This document shows, one piece after another, positions 23,073 to 30,945 of a stretch of DNA of 30,945 bases (within the stretch, counting starts at the first letter, position 1; each line of letters starts with the position of its first letter). This DNA comes from DASYAE01 sp036501535 (GTDB lineage: Bacteria; Actinomycetota; Actinomycetes; Streptomycetales; Catenulisporaceae). The notes below the pieces were generated by a model. It made no database searches, had not been told where the DNA came from, and saw only the letters and a list, made by a program, of their open reading frames with translations. Location: contig DASYAE010000223.1 in NCBI GenBank assembly GCA_036501535.1, forward strand, positions 1 through 30,945. Direction: 5' to 3'. The position numbers and the translations under genes are program-made.

Positions 23073-23678
23073 CTATGAAGCTGAAAAGGCAGTAAATCTG
23101 ACGAGCCGTCCGGGGGCGCAGGCCGCGTCCACCGGCCGGTCGTGCGGCTCGACCGGGACGGCCGCGTCGAGCTCGGCGTCATAGACCAGCGCACAGGTCC
23201 ACGGCCGCGGCGCGGCGCTGGCAAGGCGGGCCAAGGCCCGGTCGTACGAGCCGCCGCCGCGGCCGAGGCGCTGCCCGGTGGCGGAAACGGCCAGCGCCGG
23301 CACCAGCACGGCATCGGCGCCGCGGACCGCGTCGAGCCCGAGCCGGGGGCCGCCCGGCTCGGAAAGGCCGCGACGGCCCGCGGCCAGGCCGGACTCGCCG
23401 GTGAAGGCGGCCCAGTCCAGCTCTCCCCCGGTCAGCAGCACCGGCAGCAGCACCCGCACGCCCCGGCCGGCCAGCCCGCGGATCAGGATCCGGGGGTCCG
23501 GCTCGGTGCCGAACGGCCAGTAGGCGCAGACGGTGCGCGCCCGCTGCAGTTCAGGGGCCGATGACAGCAAGCCGATGATTCGCTGTGACGCTTCGCCGAG
23601 CAGATGGTTACCTACTGTCGAGCGATCGTTCACGAAACGTGATCTCACTGTGGCTTTGTCGTTTGCCTGGTCGGGCAT
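23073..23678 (-). CDS. 5-formyltetrahydrofolate cyclo-ligase
   Basis: A 201-residue enzyme converting 5-formyl-THF and ATP to 5,10-methenyl-THF. The conserved nucleotide/folate motif GQRLGRGGGSYDRALARL is present. Other landmarks are RTVCAYWPFGTEPDPRILI and ADAVLVPALAVSATG. Full length for the family. The ATG at 23678 gives MPDQANDKATVRSRF. Its stop faces that of the acylase gene across a 35-bp gap that contains a short tandem of GGTAGCG-type units but no clear hairpin. It is divergent from the GGDEF gene. In mycobacteria the homologue (Rv0992c) lies next to galU, as here apart from the interposed GGDEF gene. Confidence 0.92.
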   Translation of the reverse strand: MPDQANDKATVRSRFVNDRSTVGNHLLGEASQRIIGLLSSAPELQRARTVCAYWPFGTEPDPRILIRGLAGRGVRVLLPVLLTGGELDWAAFTGESGLAAGRRGLSEPGGPRLGLDAVRGADAVLVPALAVSATGQRLGRGGGSYDRALARLASAAPRPWTCALVYDAELDAAVPVEPHDRPVDAACAPGRLVRFTAFSAS

Positions 23679-23831
23679 CCTGGTTCCATTGCCTGTGTCG
23701 GTGCTAGTTGCGACTGTCCAAAGGGGGAGCAGTACCAGCGTCTCGCACCTGACCCGGCCCGCCGCGCCGAACCGCGCATCGTGGGCGACAGCGTCGCCGG
23801 CGAGACGGAAGGGACCAGTGCCGAATCCCCC

Positions 23832-24752
23832 ATGACGGCTACTCATTCGGCGTTGCTCGTGCTCACCGTGGTCTGCGCCGCCCTGGCGGCCGCGGTGGCC
23901 CGGCTGACCGTGCGCATGCGCGAGATCACGGCCCGGTCGGACGCGGAACTCGCCCGGCTGCGCGGCGAGCTGAGCGGCCTGGACGAGCGGCGCAACACGC
24001 TGGAACGGCTCGTCACCACCGACCCGGTCACCGGCGTCGGCAACCACCGCCGGTTCCAGGACGCGCTGGGCGACGAGCTGGCCCGGGCCCGCCGGGCGGA
24101 CCGGCCGCTGGCCCTGCTGATGTGCGACGTGGACCGGTTCCGCGACGTCAACGCGGCGCACGGGCACCAGACCGGCTCCAGCGTGCTGCGCGAGCTGGCC
24201 CAGCGGCTGGCGCTGGAGATCCGCTCCTTCGACACCTTCGCCCGGTACGGCGGCGAGGAGTTCGTGGTGCTGCTGCCGGACACCGGCGCCGAGGGCGCCG
24301 CAGCCGTGGCCGAGCGGCTTTGCTACGTGGCCCGGAAGCTGGCCGTGACCGCGCACATCGACGGCACGGTGCCGGTCGGGGCGGTACCGGTCGGCACAGT
24401 GCCGGCCAGTGCAGTGTCGGTCGGCACAGTGCCGGTCAGCGCGGCAGCCTCAGCCTCTGGTGGTCGCGGCGGGGCTGGCGCGGCCGGCACGGGGGCGGTG
24501 GGGACGGTGCAGACCGGCGCGGCGCAGTCCGGTGTCGCGGCCGGCACGCTCCATCTGACCATCTCGATCGGCGGCGCCGTCTTCCCTCATTCGGGCGAGC
24601 ACGCGGCGACCCTGCTGCGCGCGGCCGACGCGGCGCTGGCCGAGGCGAAGCGGGCCGGGGGCGACACCTGGTCCGTGCCGACGATGTCGAATGCCGGTCC
24701 TGACTCGACCGGACTACGGCGAACGGGTATTGGCCGAACGGGTTCCGGGTGA
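23832..24752 (+). CDS. Membrane-anchored GGDEF protein (probable diguanylate cyclase)
   Basis: A 306-residue protein. An N-terminal membrane anchor (about 5–25: SALLVLTVVCAALAAAVARL) is followed by a short coiled coil (about 26–55) and a GGDEF domain from TDPVTGVGNHRRF. The active-site loop is GGEEF (140–144). The inhibitory I-site RxxD (Arg131–Asp134) lies exactly five residues before it, so both catalysis and product inhibition look possible. Between the active loop and the closing TISIGGAVFPH strand there is an insertion of about 70 residues, partly five-residue repeats of V-P-V-G-T type. A disordered tail follows. The cytoplasmic domain would make c-di-GMP from GTP. The ATG at 23832 is chosen; no clear ribosome site is seen. 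Confidence 0.85.
   Translation: MTATHSALLVLTVVCAALAAAVARLTVRMREITARSDAELARLRGELSGLDERRNTLERLVTTDPVTGVGNHRRFQDALGDELARARRADRPLALLMCDVDRFRDVNAAHGHQTGSSVLRELAQRLALEIRSFDTFARYGGEEFVVLLPDTGAEGAAAVAERLCYVARKLAVTAHIDGTVPVGAVPVGTVPASAVSVGTVPVSAAASASGGRGGAGAAGTGAVGTVQTGAAQSGVAAGTLHLTISIGGAVFPHSGEHAATLLRAADAALAEAKRAGGDTWSVPTMSNAGPDSTGLRRTGIGRTGSG
24363..24447 (+). repeat. 15-bp coding tandem repeat inside the GGDEF gene
   Basis: About five to six degenerate units of 15 bases (type GGCACGGTGCCGGTC) encode GTVPV, GAVPV, GTVPA, SAVSV, GTVPV. A 30-base period is clear between 24388–24417 and 24418–24447. All units keep frame. Confidence 0.75.
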
Positions 24753-24876
24753 CTGCTTTTTCGGCTGAACGGATGACGGCCACCGGCACGTCCGCCCGGC
24801 TGGGGCACCCTTCCGGACCCGACCGTACTTATCCGGTTTTCAGCCGGGACCATCCGTGTTCTCAGGGATCCGCCGA

Positions 24877-24882
24877 TAGAGT
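24877..24882 (+). promoter_or_regulatory. Candidate leaderless −10 box of galU
   Basis: TAGAGT fits the actinobacterial TANNNT −10. It ends six bases before the galU ATG (24889), so transcription would begin on the A of the start codon. No ribosome site precedes galU, which agrees. The −35 is weak. Confidence 0.55.
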
Positions 24883-24888
24883 GCGAAC

Positions 24889-25848
<960 letters not shown>

Positions 25849-25864
25849 CGGAGCGTCATAAGGT

Positions 25865-27301
25865 ATGAGCGGCGGAACCGGCATCCGGCAATCAGGCGGG
25901 ATGCGCAGCGTGGAGGAGCACCTGCAGAAGGTGCTCGAACGCATCAGGCCGCTGCCGGCCTTCGAACAGCAGCTGCTCGACGCACACGGCCATAGGCTCG
26001 CCGAGGACGTATACGCGCCGCGCAGCGTGCCGCTTTTCGACAATTCCGCGATGGACGGCTACGCGGTGCGGCACATCGACGTGCAGGGCGCCGACGAGCA
26101 GAACCCCGCCGTCCTGACGGTCTCCCAGGACATCGCGGCCGGCGCCGGCATGCCGGCCGAGCTGGAGCCGGGCGCCTGCGCCCGGATCATGACGGGCGCC
26201 CCGGTCCCACCCGGCGCCGACGCGGTGGTGCCGGTGGAGTGGACCGACGGGTGGGCTGCGGTCGGCGGTGCTGGTCGTGGTGACGGCGGTGTCGGTGACG
26301 GTGGTGTTGGTCGCGGTGTCCGTGGCGGTGTTGGTGGTGCTGCCGATGGCGGCGGGAGCGACGCCGAGGCGGAGACCGCGACGGTCCGCATTTTCCGGGA
26401 GCCGGAGCCGGGCATGCACATCCGGCGCCGCGGCGAGGACGTCGAAACCGGGCAGCTGCTGCTGAAAGCCGGGACCGATCTGGGCGCGCGGCAGATCGGA
26501 CTCCTGGCTGCGGTCGGCATCGACCGGGTCCCGGTGCGGCCGAGCCCCCGGATCGTGATCATCTCGACCGGCGCGGAGCTGGTCGAGCCCGGGACCGAGC
26601 CGGCCCCGGGCCAGATCCCGGACGCGAACGGGTTCACGCTGACCGCGGCGGCGCGCGAGGCCGGCGCGACGGCGTTCCGGGTCGGCACGGTCGCCGACGA
26701 CGTGAAGTCGCTGCTCGACACGATCGAGGACCAGCTGATCCGGGCCGACCTGGTGGTGACCACCGGCGGGGTGAGCGTCGGCGCGTACGACGTGGTCAAG
26801 GAGGCGCTGCGCGGGCTCGGCACGGTCGAGTTCGGCCGGGTCGCGATGCAACCCGGGATGCCGCAGGGCTTCGGCGTGGTCGGCCAGGAGGAGGTGCCGA
26901 TCTTCACGCTGCCGGGCAATCCGGTCTCCGCGTACATCGGCTTCGAGATGTTCGTCCGCCCGGCGATCCGCACGATGCTCGGCTACCGCGACCCGGCGGA
27001 CCTGCACCGGCCCACCGCGGACGCGGTATGCGTCGAAGGCTTCGACTCGCCGGAGGACCGCACCCAGTTCCTGCGCGGCGTGGTCGGCGCGGCGGGCGGC
27101 GGCGGCCGGATCGAGGTGCGCCCGGCCGGCGGCGCGGGCTCGCATCTGATGGGGGGTCTGGCGCAGGCCAATAGCCTGATCGTGGTACCGGTCGGGCAGA
27201 CCCGGGTCGAGCCGGGGGAACTGGTGCAGGTGGTCCTTCTGGCGGACGGAGAGCGGGACGGGGACGGCGACGGCGGCGCGATCGGAGGCGGAGCGCAGTG
27301 A
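25865..27301 (+). CDS. moeA: Molybdopterin molybdotransferase MoeA
   Basis: A 478-residue enzyme inserting molybdate into adenylylated molybdopterin, the last step of cofactor synthesis. Domains: SVEEHLQKVLERI at the start; FDNSAMDGYAVR (the conserved S-AMDGYA motif); ARIMTGAPVPPGADAVVPVEW; a MogA-like central domain with ISTGAELV, PDANGFTL and VVTTGGVSVGAYDVVKEAL; then FTLPGNPVSAYIGFEMFV; and a C-terminal β-domain. A Gly/Asp-rich insertion of about 40 residues (from 128, GWAAVGGAGRGDGGVG onwards) interrupts domain III and makes the protein longer than usual (about 410). ATG 25865 is taken (GGAG upstream); ATG 25901 (MRSVEEHL) also fits family starts. It overlaps moaC by four bases. Confidence 0.93.
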   Translation: MSGGTGIRQSGGMRSVEEHLQKVLERIRPLPAFEQQLLDAHGHRLAEDVYAPRSVPLFDNSAMDGYAVRHIDVQGADEQNPAVLTVSQDIAAGAGMPAELEPGACARIMTGAPVPPGADAVVPVEWTDGWAAVGGAGRGDGGVGDGGVGRGVRGGVGGAADGGGSDAEAETATVRIFREPEPGMHIRRRGEDVETGQLLLKAGTDLGARQIGLLAAVGIDRVPVRPSPRIVIISTGAELVEPGTEPAPGQIPDANGFTLTAAAREAGATAFRVGTVADDVKSLLDTIEDQLIRADLVVTTGGVSVGAYDVVKEALRGLGTVEFGRVAMQPGMPQGFGVVGQEEVPIFTLPGNPVSAYIGFEMFVRPAIRTMLGYRDPADLHRPTADAVCVEGFDSPEDRTQFLRGVVGAAGGGGRIEVRPAGGAGSHLMGGLAQANSLIVVPVGQTRVEPGELVQVVLLADGERDGDGDGGAIGGGAQ

Positions 27302-27783
27302 GCCGGGACCGCGACCGGGATCAGTTCACTCATCTGGATGCGTCGGGCGCGGCGCGAATGGTGGATGTCGCCGAAAAGCCGGCCACCGCGCGCACGGCCA
27401 CAGCCACCGGACGGGTGATCGTGTCGAGTCAGGTCGTCTCGCTGCTGCGCGGTGAGGGGATGCCCAAGGGCGACGCGCTGGCGGTGGCCCGCGTCGCCGG
27501 AATCCAGGGGGCCAAAAGGACGTCGGATCTCATCCCCCTGTGCCACCCGATCGGCCTGACGGGGGTGACCGTGGACCTGTTCGTGCAAGATGACGCGGTT
27601 CACGTCACCGCACGGGTCAAGACGACGGACCGCACCGGCGTGGAGATGGAAGCACTCACCGCGGTCAGCGTGGCCGGACTCGCCCTGATCGACATGGTCA
27701 AAGCCGTAGATCCGGCGGCCGTGCTCAGCGATGTGCGGGTCGAATCGAAGAGCGGCGGACTGAGCGGCGACTGGACACGCTAG
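27298..27783 (+). CDS. moaC: Cyclic pyranopterin monophosphate synthase MoaC
   Basis: A 161-residue MoaC, acting after MoaA to form cyclic pyranopterin monophosphate from the GTP-derived intermediate. Family marks in order: FTHLDASGAARMVDVAEKPATARTA, GDALAVARVAGIQGAKRTSDLIPLCHPI (containing the catalytic-site LCHP) and DRTGVEMEALTAVSVAGLALIDMVKAVD. It ends in VESKSGGLSGDW. Normal length. The GTG start overlaps the moeA stop, giving coupled translation. moaA, moaD, moaE and moeB are not in the window. Confidence 0.96.
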   Translation: MSRDRDRDQFTHLDASGAARMVDVAEKPATARTATATGRVIVSSQVVSLLRGEGMPKGDALAVARVAGIQGAKRTSDLIPLCHPIGLTGVTVDLFVQDDAVHVTARVKTTDRTGVEMEALTAVSVAGLALIDMVKAVDPAAVLSDVRVESKSGGLSGDWTR

Positions 27784-27966
27784 GCTTCCGCTCCGGTAAT
27801 TCTGTGAGCCACCCAGTCAGCGGACGGCCCCGAGCGCCCATGCCACGGACCGCGAAAGGCGGCCGCGTCGTGAGACCGGCCGTGTCAAGCACCGGGGCGG
27901 CCGCACGGACGCCAGCCCAGACCCAGCCGGCCCGAGCCGGAACGGCATCGGGGAGGAAGCAGCCCT
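27784..27966 (+). other. Gap between moaC and mogA
   Basis: 183 bp with no convincing gene. The reading frame from a GTG at 27804 runs into mogA out of frame and shows only basic low-complexity residues. GGGAGGAAG just before 27967 is the mogA ribosome site. Confidence 0.6.
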
Positions 27967-28578
27967 ATGAGGTACGCGATCGTGGTGTCGGTCTCCACGC
28001 GCGCCGCCGCCGGGATCTACGCGGACACCACCGGCCCACTTATCGTGGACGCGCTGGATAAGGCCGGCTTCCAGGTGGACGGTCCGCGCGTGGTCGCAGA
28101 CGGCGGCCCGTTGCACGACACACTGCACGAAGCGGCGGCCGAGAATCCGCATCTGATCATCACCACCGGCGGCACCGGGATCAGCCCGACCGACAGCACC
28201 CCGGAGGTCACCCGCAGGCTGTTCTTCTGGCAGGAGATCCCCGGCATCGCCGAGGCGATCCGCGCATACGGACGGCAGAAGACACCGACGGCCGACCTCT
28301 CGCGCGGCGTCGCCGGAGTCGTCGGCGACACGGCGCAGGGCCGGCACAGGACGCTGATCGTCAACCTGCCCGGATCAGTCGGCGGAGTGAAGGACGGAAT
28401 GGCCGTGCTCATGCCGCTGCTTGACCACGCGCTCGACCAGATCAGCGGCGGAGATCACCCGCGCGGCGCAACGCAGTCCGGATCGGCCCCCGGAGCAGGA
28501 CCGCAACCGGGTGAACCTGGCGAACCGAGCGAACCGGCCGCCGATACCGACGCCCGACCTGCCGGAGGTGCATCCTGA
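27967..28578 (+). CDS. mogA: MogA/MoaB-family molybdopterin adenylyltransferase
   Basis: A 203-residue protein of the MoCF-binding family, which adenylylates molybdopterin for MoeA. The N-terminal strand is RYAIVVSVSTRAAAGIYADTTGP. LIITTGGTGISPTDSTPEVTRRLF is the conserved TTGGTG loop, and TLIVNLPGSVGGVKDGMAVLMPLLDHALDQI is the C-terminal substrate-binding region. The first 160 residues cover the domain, and the last 40 are a Gly/Pro/Glu-rich disordered tail. A strong GGAGGAA ribosome site supports the ATG at 27967. It overlaps the next gene by one base (TGATG). MogA versus MoaB is not separable by sight. Confidence 0.92.
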   Translation: MRYAIVVSVSTRAAAGIYADTTGPLIVDALDKAGFQVDGPRVVADGGPLHDTLHEAAAENPHLIITTGGTGISPTDSTPEVTRRLFFWQEIPGIAEAIRAYGRQKTPTADLSRGVAGVVGDTAQGRHRTLIVNLPGSVGGVKDGMAVLMPLLDHALDQISGGDHPRGATQSGSAPGAGPQPGEPGEPSEPAADTDARPAGGAS

Positions 28579-29279
28579 TGCGCGGATATCCGGCCATCCT
28601 GACCGAGGGCCCGGTCAGCCTCCGCCCCCCAACCACACGTGACGGCCGCGCGTGGGCCGAGCTACAGACCCGCAACCGCGCCTGGCTGGCCACCTGGGAG
28701 GCCACCGTCCCGCCCGAGAACCCTTACGCCAGACGGCTGACATACCGGGAGCTGGTACGCCGCGGACGCAAGGAGGCCGCCGCCGGCCGAATGATGCCGT
28801 TCAACATCTGGTACGCCGAACCAGTGAACGAAGGCACCGGTCCCGGTCCTAACACCTCCCCCGCAGCCGCTGTGGCCGCCGCAGCCGCCACCACCGCCCG
28901 CCGCGGTCCGTCCCGGATGGTCGGCCAGATGAACGTCACGGGCATCACTTGGGGCTCACTGTGTTCGGCCCACATCGGCTACTGGGTGGACGAGCGCGTC
29001 GCCGGCCGCGGAATCACCCCCACCGCACTGGCCATCGTGGTCGACCACTGCTTCACCGTGATCGGCCTGCACCGGGTCGAGGTGAACATCCGTCCGGAGA
29101 ACGCGCCGAGCAGAAGGGTCGCCGAGAAGCTCGGCTTCCGCGAGGAGGGCGTGCGCCGCGCATACCTCCACATCGACAACGGCTGGCGCGACCACATCGC
29201 CTACGCAATCACCGCGCCCGAGGTGCCCGGAGGCCTCCTGGCCCGATGGCGCTCGACCCAGTCCACCAGCCATATCTGA
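28578..29279 (+). CDS. GNAT acetyltransferase, RimJ/RimL-like
   Basis: A 233-residue N-acetyltransferase. The N-terminal strand pair is LTEGPVSLRPPTTRDGRAWAEL. IGYWVDERVAGRGITPTALAIVVDHCF carries the acetyl-CoA P-loop (V-x-x-R-G-x-G-x-x-type, here RVAGRG). LHRVEVNIRPENAPSRRVAEKLGFREEGVRRAYLHIDNGWRDHIAYAI is the RimJ-like end. These enzymes acetylate ribosomal or other protein N termini or small molecules. An Ala-rich insertion (about residues 90–112) lies before the central β-strands. It is coupled to mogA (TGATG). In mycobacteria the homologue (annotated rimJ) follows moeA next to galU. Confidence 0.9.
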   Translation: MRGYPAILTEGPVSLRPPTTRDGRAWAELQTRNRAWLATWEATVPPENPYARRLTYRELVRRGRKEAAAGRMMPFNIWYAEPVNEGTGPGPNTSPAAAVAAAAATTARRGPSRMVGQMNVTGITWGSLCSAHIGYWVDERVAGRGITPTALAIVVDHCFTVIGLHRVEVNIRPENAPSRRVAEKLGFREEGVRRAYLHIDNGWRDHIAYAITAPEVPGGLLARWRSTQSTSHI

Positions 29280-29446
29280 CTGCCGCACCTGATGTCCCGT
29301 CACACACTGACCCAGTCGAGGGACATTCGGATTAGCCGGAACGAAGGAGGGTAAATCGGATCGCCGTTAATATCAGTAGTGCGATGATTCGCATTCTTTA
29401 CGGCCGACACACCGATTATCAGCGGCCCGCACGGCCCCGCACGGCC

Positions 29447-29452
29447 TACCGT
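29447..29452 (+). promoter_or_regulatory. Candidate leaderless −10 box
   Basis: TACCGT (TANNNT type) ends seven bases before the ATG at 29460. No ribosome site lies in between, which suggests a leaderless transcript. The preceding 180-bp gap is unusually AT-rich for this window and contains an unattached AAGGAGGG at 29344–29351. Confidence 0.45.
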
Positions 29453-29459
29453 TGACCTC

Positions 29460-30578
29460 ATGAGCAGCAGCGGCCTTATGTATGCGGCGATCGTCGCGGC
29501 CTGGGCGGTCTACCTCGTCCCGATGTGGCTCCGCCGCGAGGACGAGCTGAACCGCGCCCGGCAGACCCGGCGGTACACCGCAGCGATCAAGGTCCTCTCG
29601 CACAAGGACGCCTTCGAGCGCCGCTGGGCCAACACCGACGAGGCGGCCGCCAACGCTGCTCAACTCCCGATCGCCGCCGGCCAGGGCCCGGTCACCGCCC
29701 CGCCCCGGAAGAAGACGGCCGGTCCAGGGACGAGCGAGCGCGAGCGCAACACCATCGCCGCCAAGAGCCGCGCCAAAGCCGGCCCACCAAGCAACGCACG
29801 CAGGGCACGCACTGGATCCGTCGCCGCAGCGAGCGCAAGACTCGGCCCGATCGTCTCCGCGCCGATCAACTCGGCATGGACCGCCCAGGACGAAGCCGAG
29901 ACCAAAGCCGAGACCCGAACCGACGAGCTCGCATCACCCCGTCAGCAGGCCTCGCAGCAGCCCTTCGCGCCCCAGACACCCGTATCACCCACGACGTCGG
30001 AGCCCCAACTGGCGGCAGCTACCGCAGGAGCGAGGACAGGGACAGGAGCGGGAACGGGAGCGAGCACAGGAGCCGGAGCGAGCACACAGCCGCAGACCAC
30101 ACGGCGGACCGGCCTCATGGTGCGCCGCCGCCGCATGGTCACCCTCCTCTTCGCGGTCTCCACGCTCGGCGCCCTCATCTCGGCCGACCTGGGCACCCGC
30201 TACATCTGGGCGATGATCACACCCGCAACCCTCCTGTCCGCCTACATCGTCTGGCTCCGCCGCGACGAGCAAACCCGCGCAGCAGAACGAGCCCGCCGCA
30301 CGGCAGCCCGAGCCCGCGCCGACCAGGCGCAGGCCCGAGCCGCCGCTCGCCGAGCCCACGAACAGACCGAGGCAGCCCGCGAAGCCGCCAGCGCCCACGC
30401 CGAAGCAGAAGCCCGCGCCGAGGAACAGTCCCGAGCCGAAGCCCACATGCGCACCCAAGCAGCCCGCCGCCGCGCAGCCGCCGCCCGCTCCCGCGCCCAG
30501 GCCTACGCCCCCACGCCGCCCACCGGCCAGCCCCACACGGCAGACAACCCCCCAACCCGCCGCGCCGCAAACGAGTAG
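29460..30578 (+). CDS. Conserved actinobacterial membrane protein (Rv0996-like)
   Basis: A 372-residue protein of unknown function. The N-terminal membrane helix (about 4–23: GLMYAAIVAAWAVYLVPMWL) is followed by a conserved juxtamembrane RREDELNRARQTRRYT. A long disordered Ala/Thr/Gly/Pro linker comes next. A second hydrophobic pair (about 224–265: MVTLLFAVSTLGALIS and YIWAMITPATLLSAYIVWL) precedes a basic/acidic Ala-rich coiled coil (about 266–345). The pattern and position after galU–moeA–rimJ match mycobacterial Rv0996. The linker has a GTGAGTGASTGAGAST repeat (30030–30090). It ends 86 bp before a hairpin. Confidence 0.75.
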   Translation: MSSSGLMYAAIVAAWAVYLVPMWLRREDELNRARQTRRYTAAIKVLSHKDAFERRWANTDEAAANAAQLPIAAGQGPVTAPPRKKTAGPGTSERERNTIAAKSRAKAGPPSNARRARTGSVAAASARLGPIVSAPINSAWTAQDEAETKAETRTDELASPRQQASQQPFAPQTPVSPTTSEPQLAAATAGARTGTGAGTGASTGAGASTQPQTTRRTGLMVRRRRMVTLLFAVSTLGALISADLGTRYIWAMITPATLLSAYIVWLRRDEQTRAAERARRTAARARADQAQARAAARRAHEQTEAAREAASAHAEAEARAEEQSRAEAHMRTQAARRRAAAARSRAQAYAPTPPTGQPHTADNPPTRRAANE

Positions 30579-30663
30579 CCCGAAGCCAAGCACCCGGCCA
30601 CCGCATGTCAGCCGACTAAGCAGCCCGACGGCCCGGCAGCCAGTCCACCCCTCCCGCCGGCCA

Positions 30664-30700
30664 GGCGCCCCGGACCCGCATTTATTGAGTCCGGGCCGCC
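30664..30700 (+). terminator. Hairpin after the membrane-protein gene
   Basis: GGCG-C-CCCGGAC (30664–30675) pairs with GTCCGGG-C-CGCC (30689–30700), 11 pairs with one C/C mismatch around a 13-base AT-rich loop. There is no T run. It also lies just ahead of the tRNA gene, so it separates the two transcripts. Confidence 0.5.
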
Positions 30701-30733
30701 CCCGCCGCTGTGATAACCTCTACTTCGTTCCAA

Positions 30734-30807
30734 GGGCCTGTAGCGCAGCCCGGTAGCGCACCTCGTTCGCATCGAGGGGGTCAGGGGTTCAAATCCCCTC
30801 AGGTCCA
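30734..30807 (+). tRNA. tRNA-Ala(CGC)
   Basis: A complete 74-base cloverleaf. The acceptor stem GGGCCTG/CAGGTCC includes the G3·U70 pair that specifies alanine. The D arm is GCGC…GCGC. The anticodon stem CCTCG/CGAGG holds loop TTCGCAT (anticodon CGC, reads GCG), and the T arm is AGGGG-TTCAAAT-CCCCT. Discriminator A; the CCA end is not encoded. Confidence 0.97.
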
Positions 30808-30819
30808 CTACTCACCTTG

Positions 30820-30858
30820 GCTGCTCTTGTGCTCGCTCCGCTCCCGCGCAAGAGCAGC
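30820..30858 (+). terminator. Hairpin after tRNA-Ala
   Basis: GCTGCTCTTG (30820–30829) pairs perfectly with CAAGAGCAGC (30849–30858). Three more pairs (one wobble) extend it inward to a 13-base loop. TTCGTTGTG follows. Its position, 12 bases after the tRNA, suits a terminator. Confidence 0.55.
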
Positions 30859-30945
30859 TTCGTTGTGTCGCCTGCGTCGGGGCAGCCGGGTCGACCGCCG
30901 AGGTGCACACTGAATTGAGCCAGGTCGGGAGCCGTGCGGAATCTG

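Noticed and set aside
26251..26370. GGTG-rich stretch in moeA as a possible frameshift or foreign insertion
   Set aside because: The frame stays open and the conserved MoeA motifs resume in phase; it reads as a Gly/Asp-rich loop.
27804..28061. 85-codon frame between moaC and mogA
   Set aside because: Runs across the mogA start out of frame, is basic low-complexity sequence and has no ribosome site.
29384..29455. 24-codon frame upstream of the membrane-protein gene
   Set aside because: No ribosome site, and it overlaps the likely promoter; no evidence of coding.

Overview
The window is very GC-rich, uses GTG as well as ATG starts, has several short or absent 5' leaders, and carries gene families typical of actinomycetes (paaABCDE, a three-helix-bundle protein, a GAF–PP2C–HATPase regulator, a DUF3761 protein, an HrcA/CIRCE site, and a galU–moeA–rimJ cluster). 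It is almost certainly a chromosomal segment of an actinobacterium, most likely Streptomycetales or Catenulisporales. The genus cannot be read from the sequence alone.

Layout. 1–46 is the 3' part of a tRNA-Pro(CGG), followed by a terminator. 222–365 encodes a 47-residue lasso peptide precursor with the full actinobacterial leader motif, a perfect Shine-Dalgarno sequence and a Gly1/Glu8 core. No lasso processing enzyme lies nearby, so the precursor is an orphan within this window. 433–4502 holds housekeeping or hypothetical genes: GPP34 protein, DUF1152 protein, methyltransferase, ADP-ribosylglycohydrolase and a three-helix-bundle protein. 4586–8574 is a tightly coupled phenylacetyl-CoA epoxidase operon, paaABCDE, behind a promoter covered by a TetR-type palindrome. 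It is followed by an AlsS-like ThDP enzyme. 10272–12972 (minus strand) holds an alkyltransferase-like DNA-repair protein, a GMC oxidoreductase and a secreted DUF3761 protein. 13245–16896 encodes a heterodimeric ABC exporter whose halves have complementary degeneracy. 16997–17806 holds a small acidic protein and an FmdB/Rv0991c-like zinc-ribbon protein with a poly-serine tail and a CIRCE operator. 17850–23037 holds a GAF/PP2C/HATPase regulator and a penicillin-acylase-family Ntn hydrolase. 23073–30578 is the conserved actinobacterial block of 5-formyl-THF cyclo-ligase, (GGDEF), galU, moeA, moaC, mogA, GNAT and a membrane protein. 30734–30807 is a complete tRNA-Ala(CGC).

How the genes work together. 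PaaABCE with PaaD opens the aromatic ring of phenylacetyl-CoA; the CoA ligase and downstream β-oxidation-like genes are absent, so the pathway must be completed elsewhere. MoeA, MoaC and MogA carry out separate steps of molybdenum-cofactor synthesis. GalU supplies UDP-glucose. The CIRCE site puts the FmdB-like protein under probable heat-shock (HrcA) control, which fits the reported chaperone role of its mycobacterial counterpart.

The most noteworthy signals are the orphan lasso precursor beside a tRNA 3' end that may be an integration scar, the CIRCE–FmdB pairing, the asymmetric ABC exporter, and the repeated low-complexity expansions in surface loops of otherwise conserved proteins.
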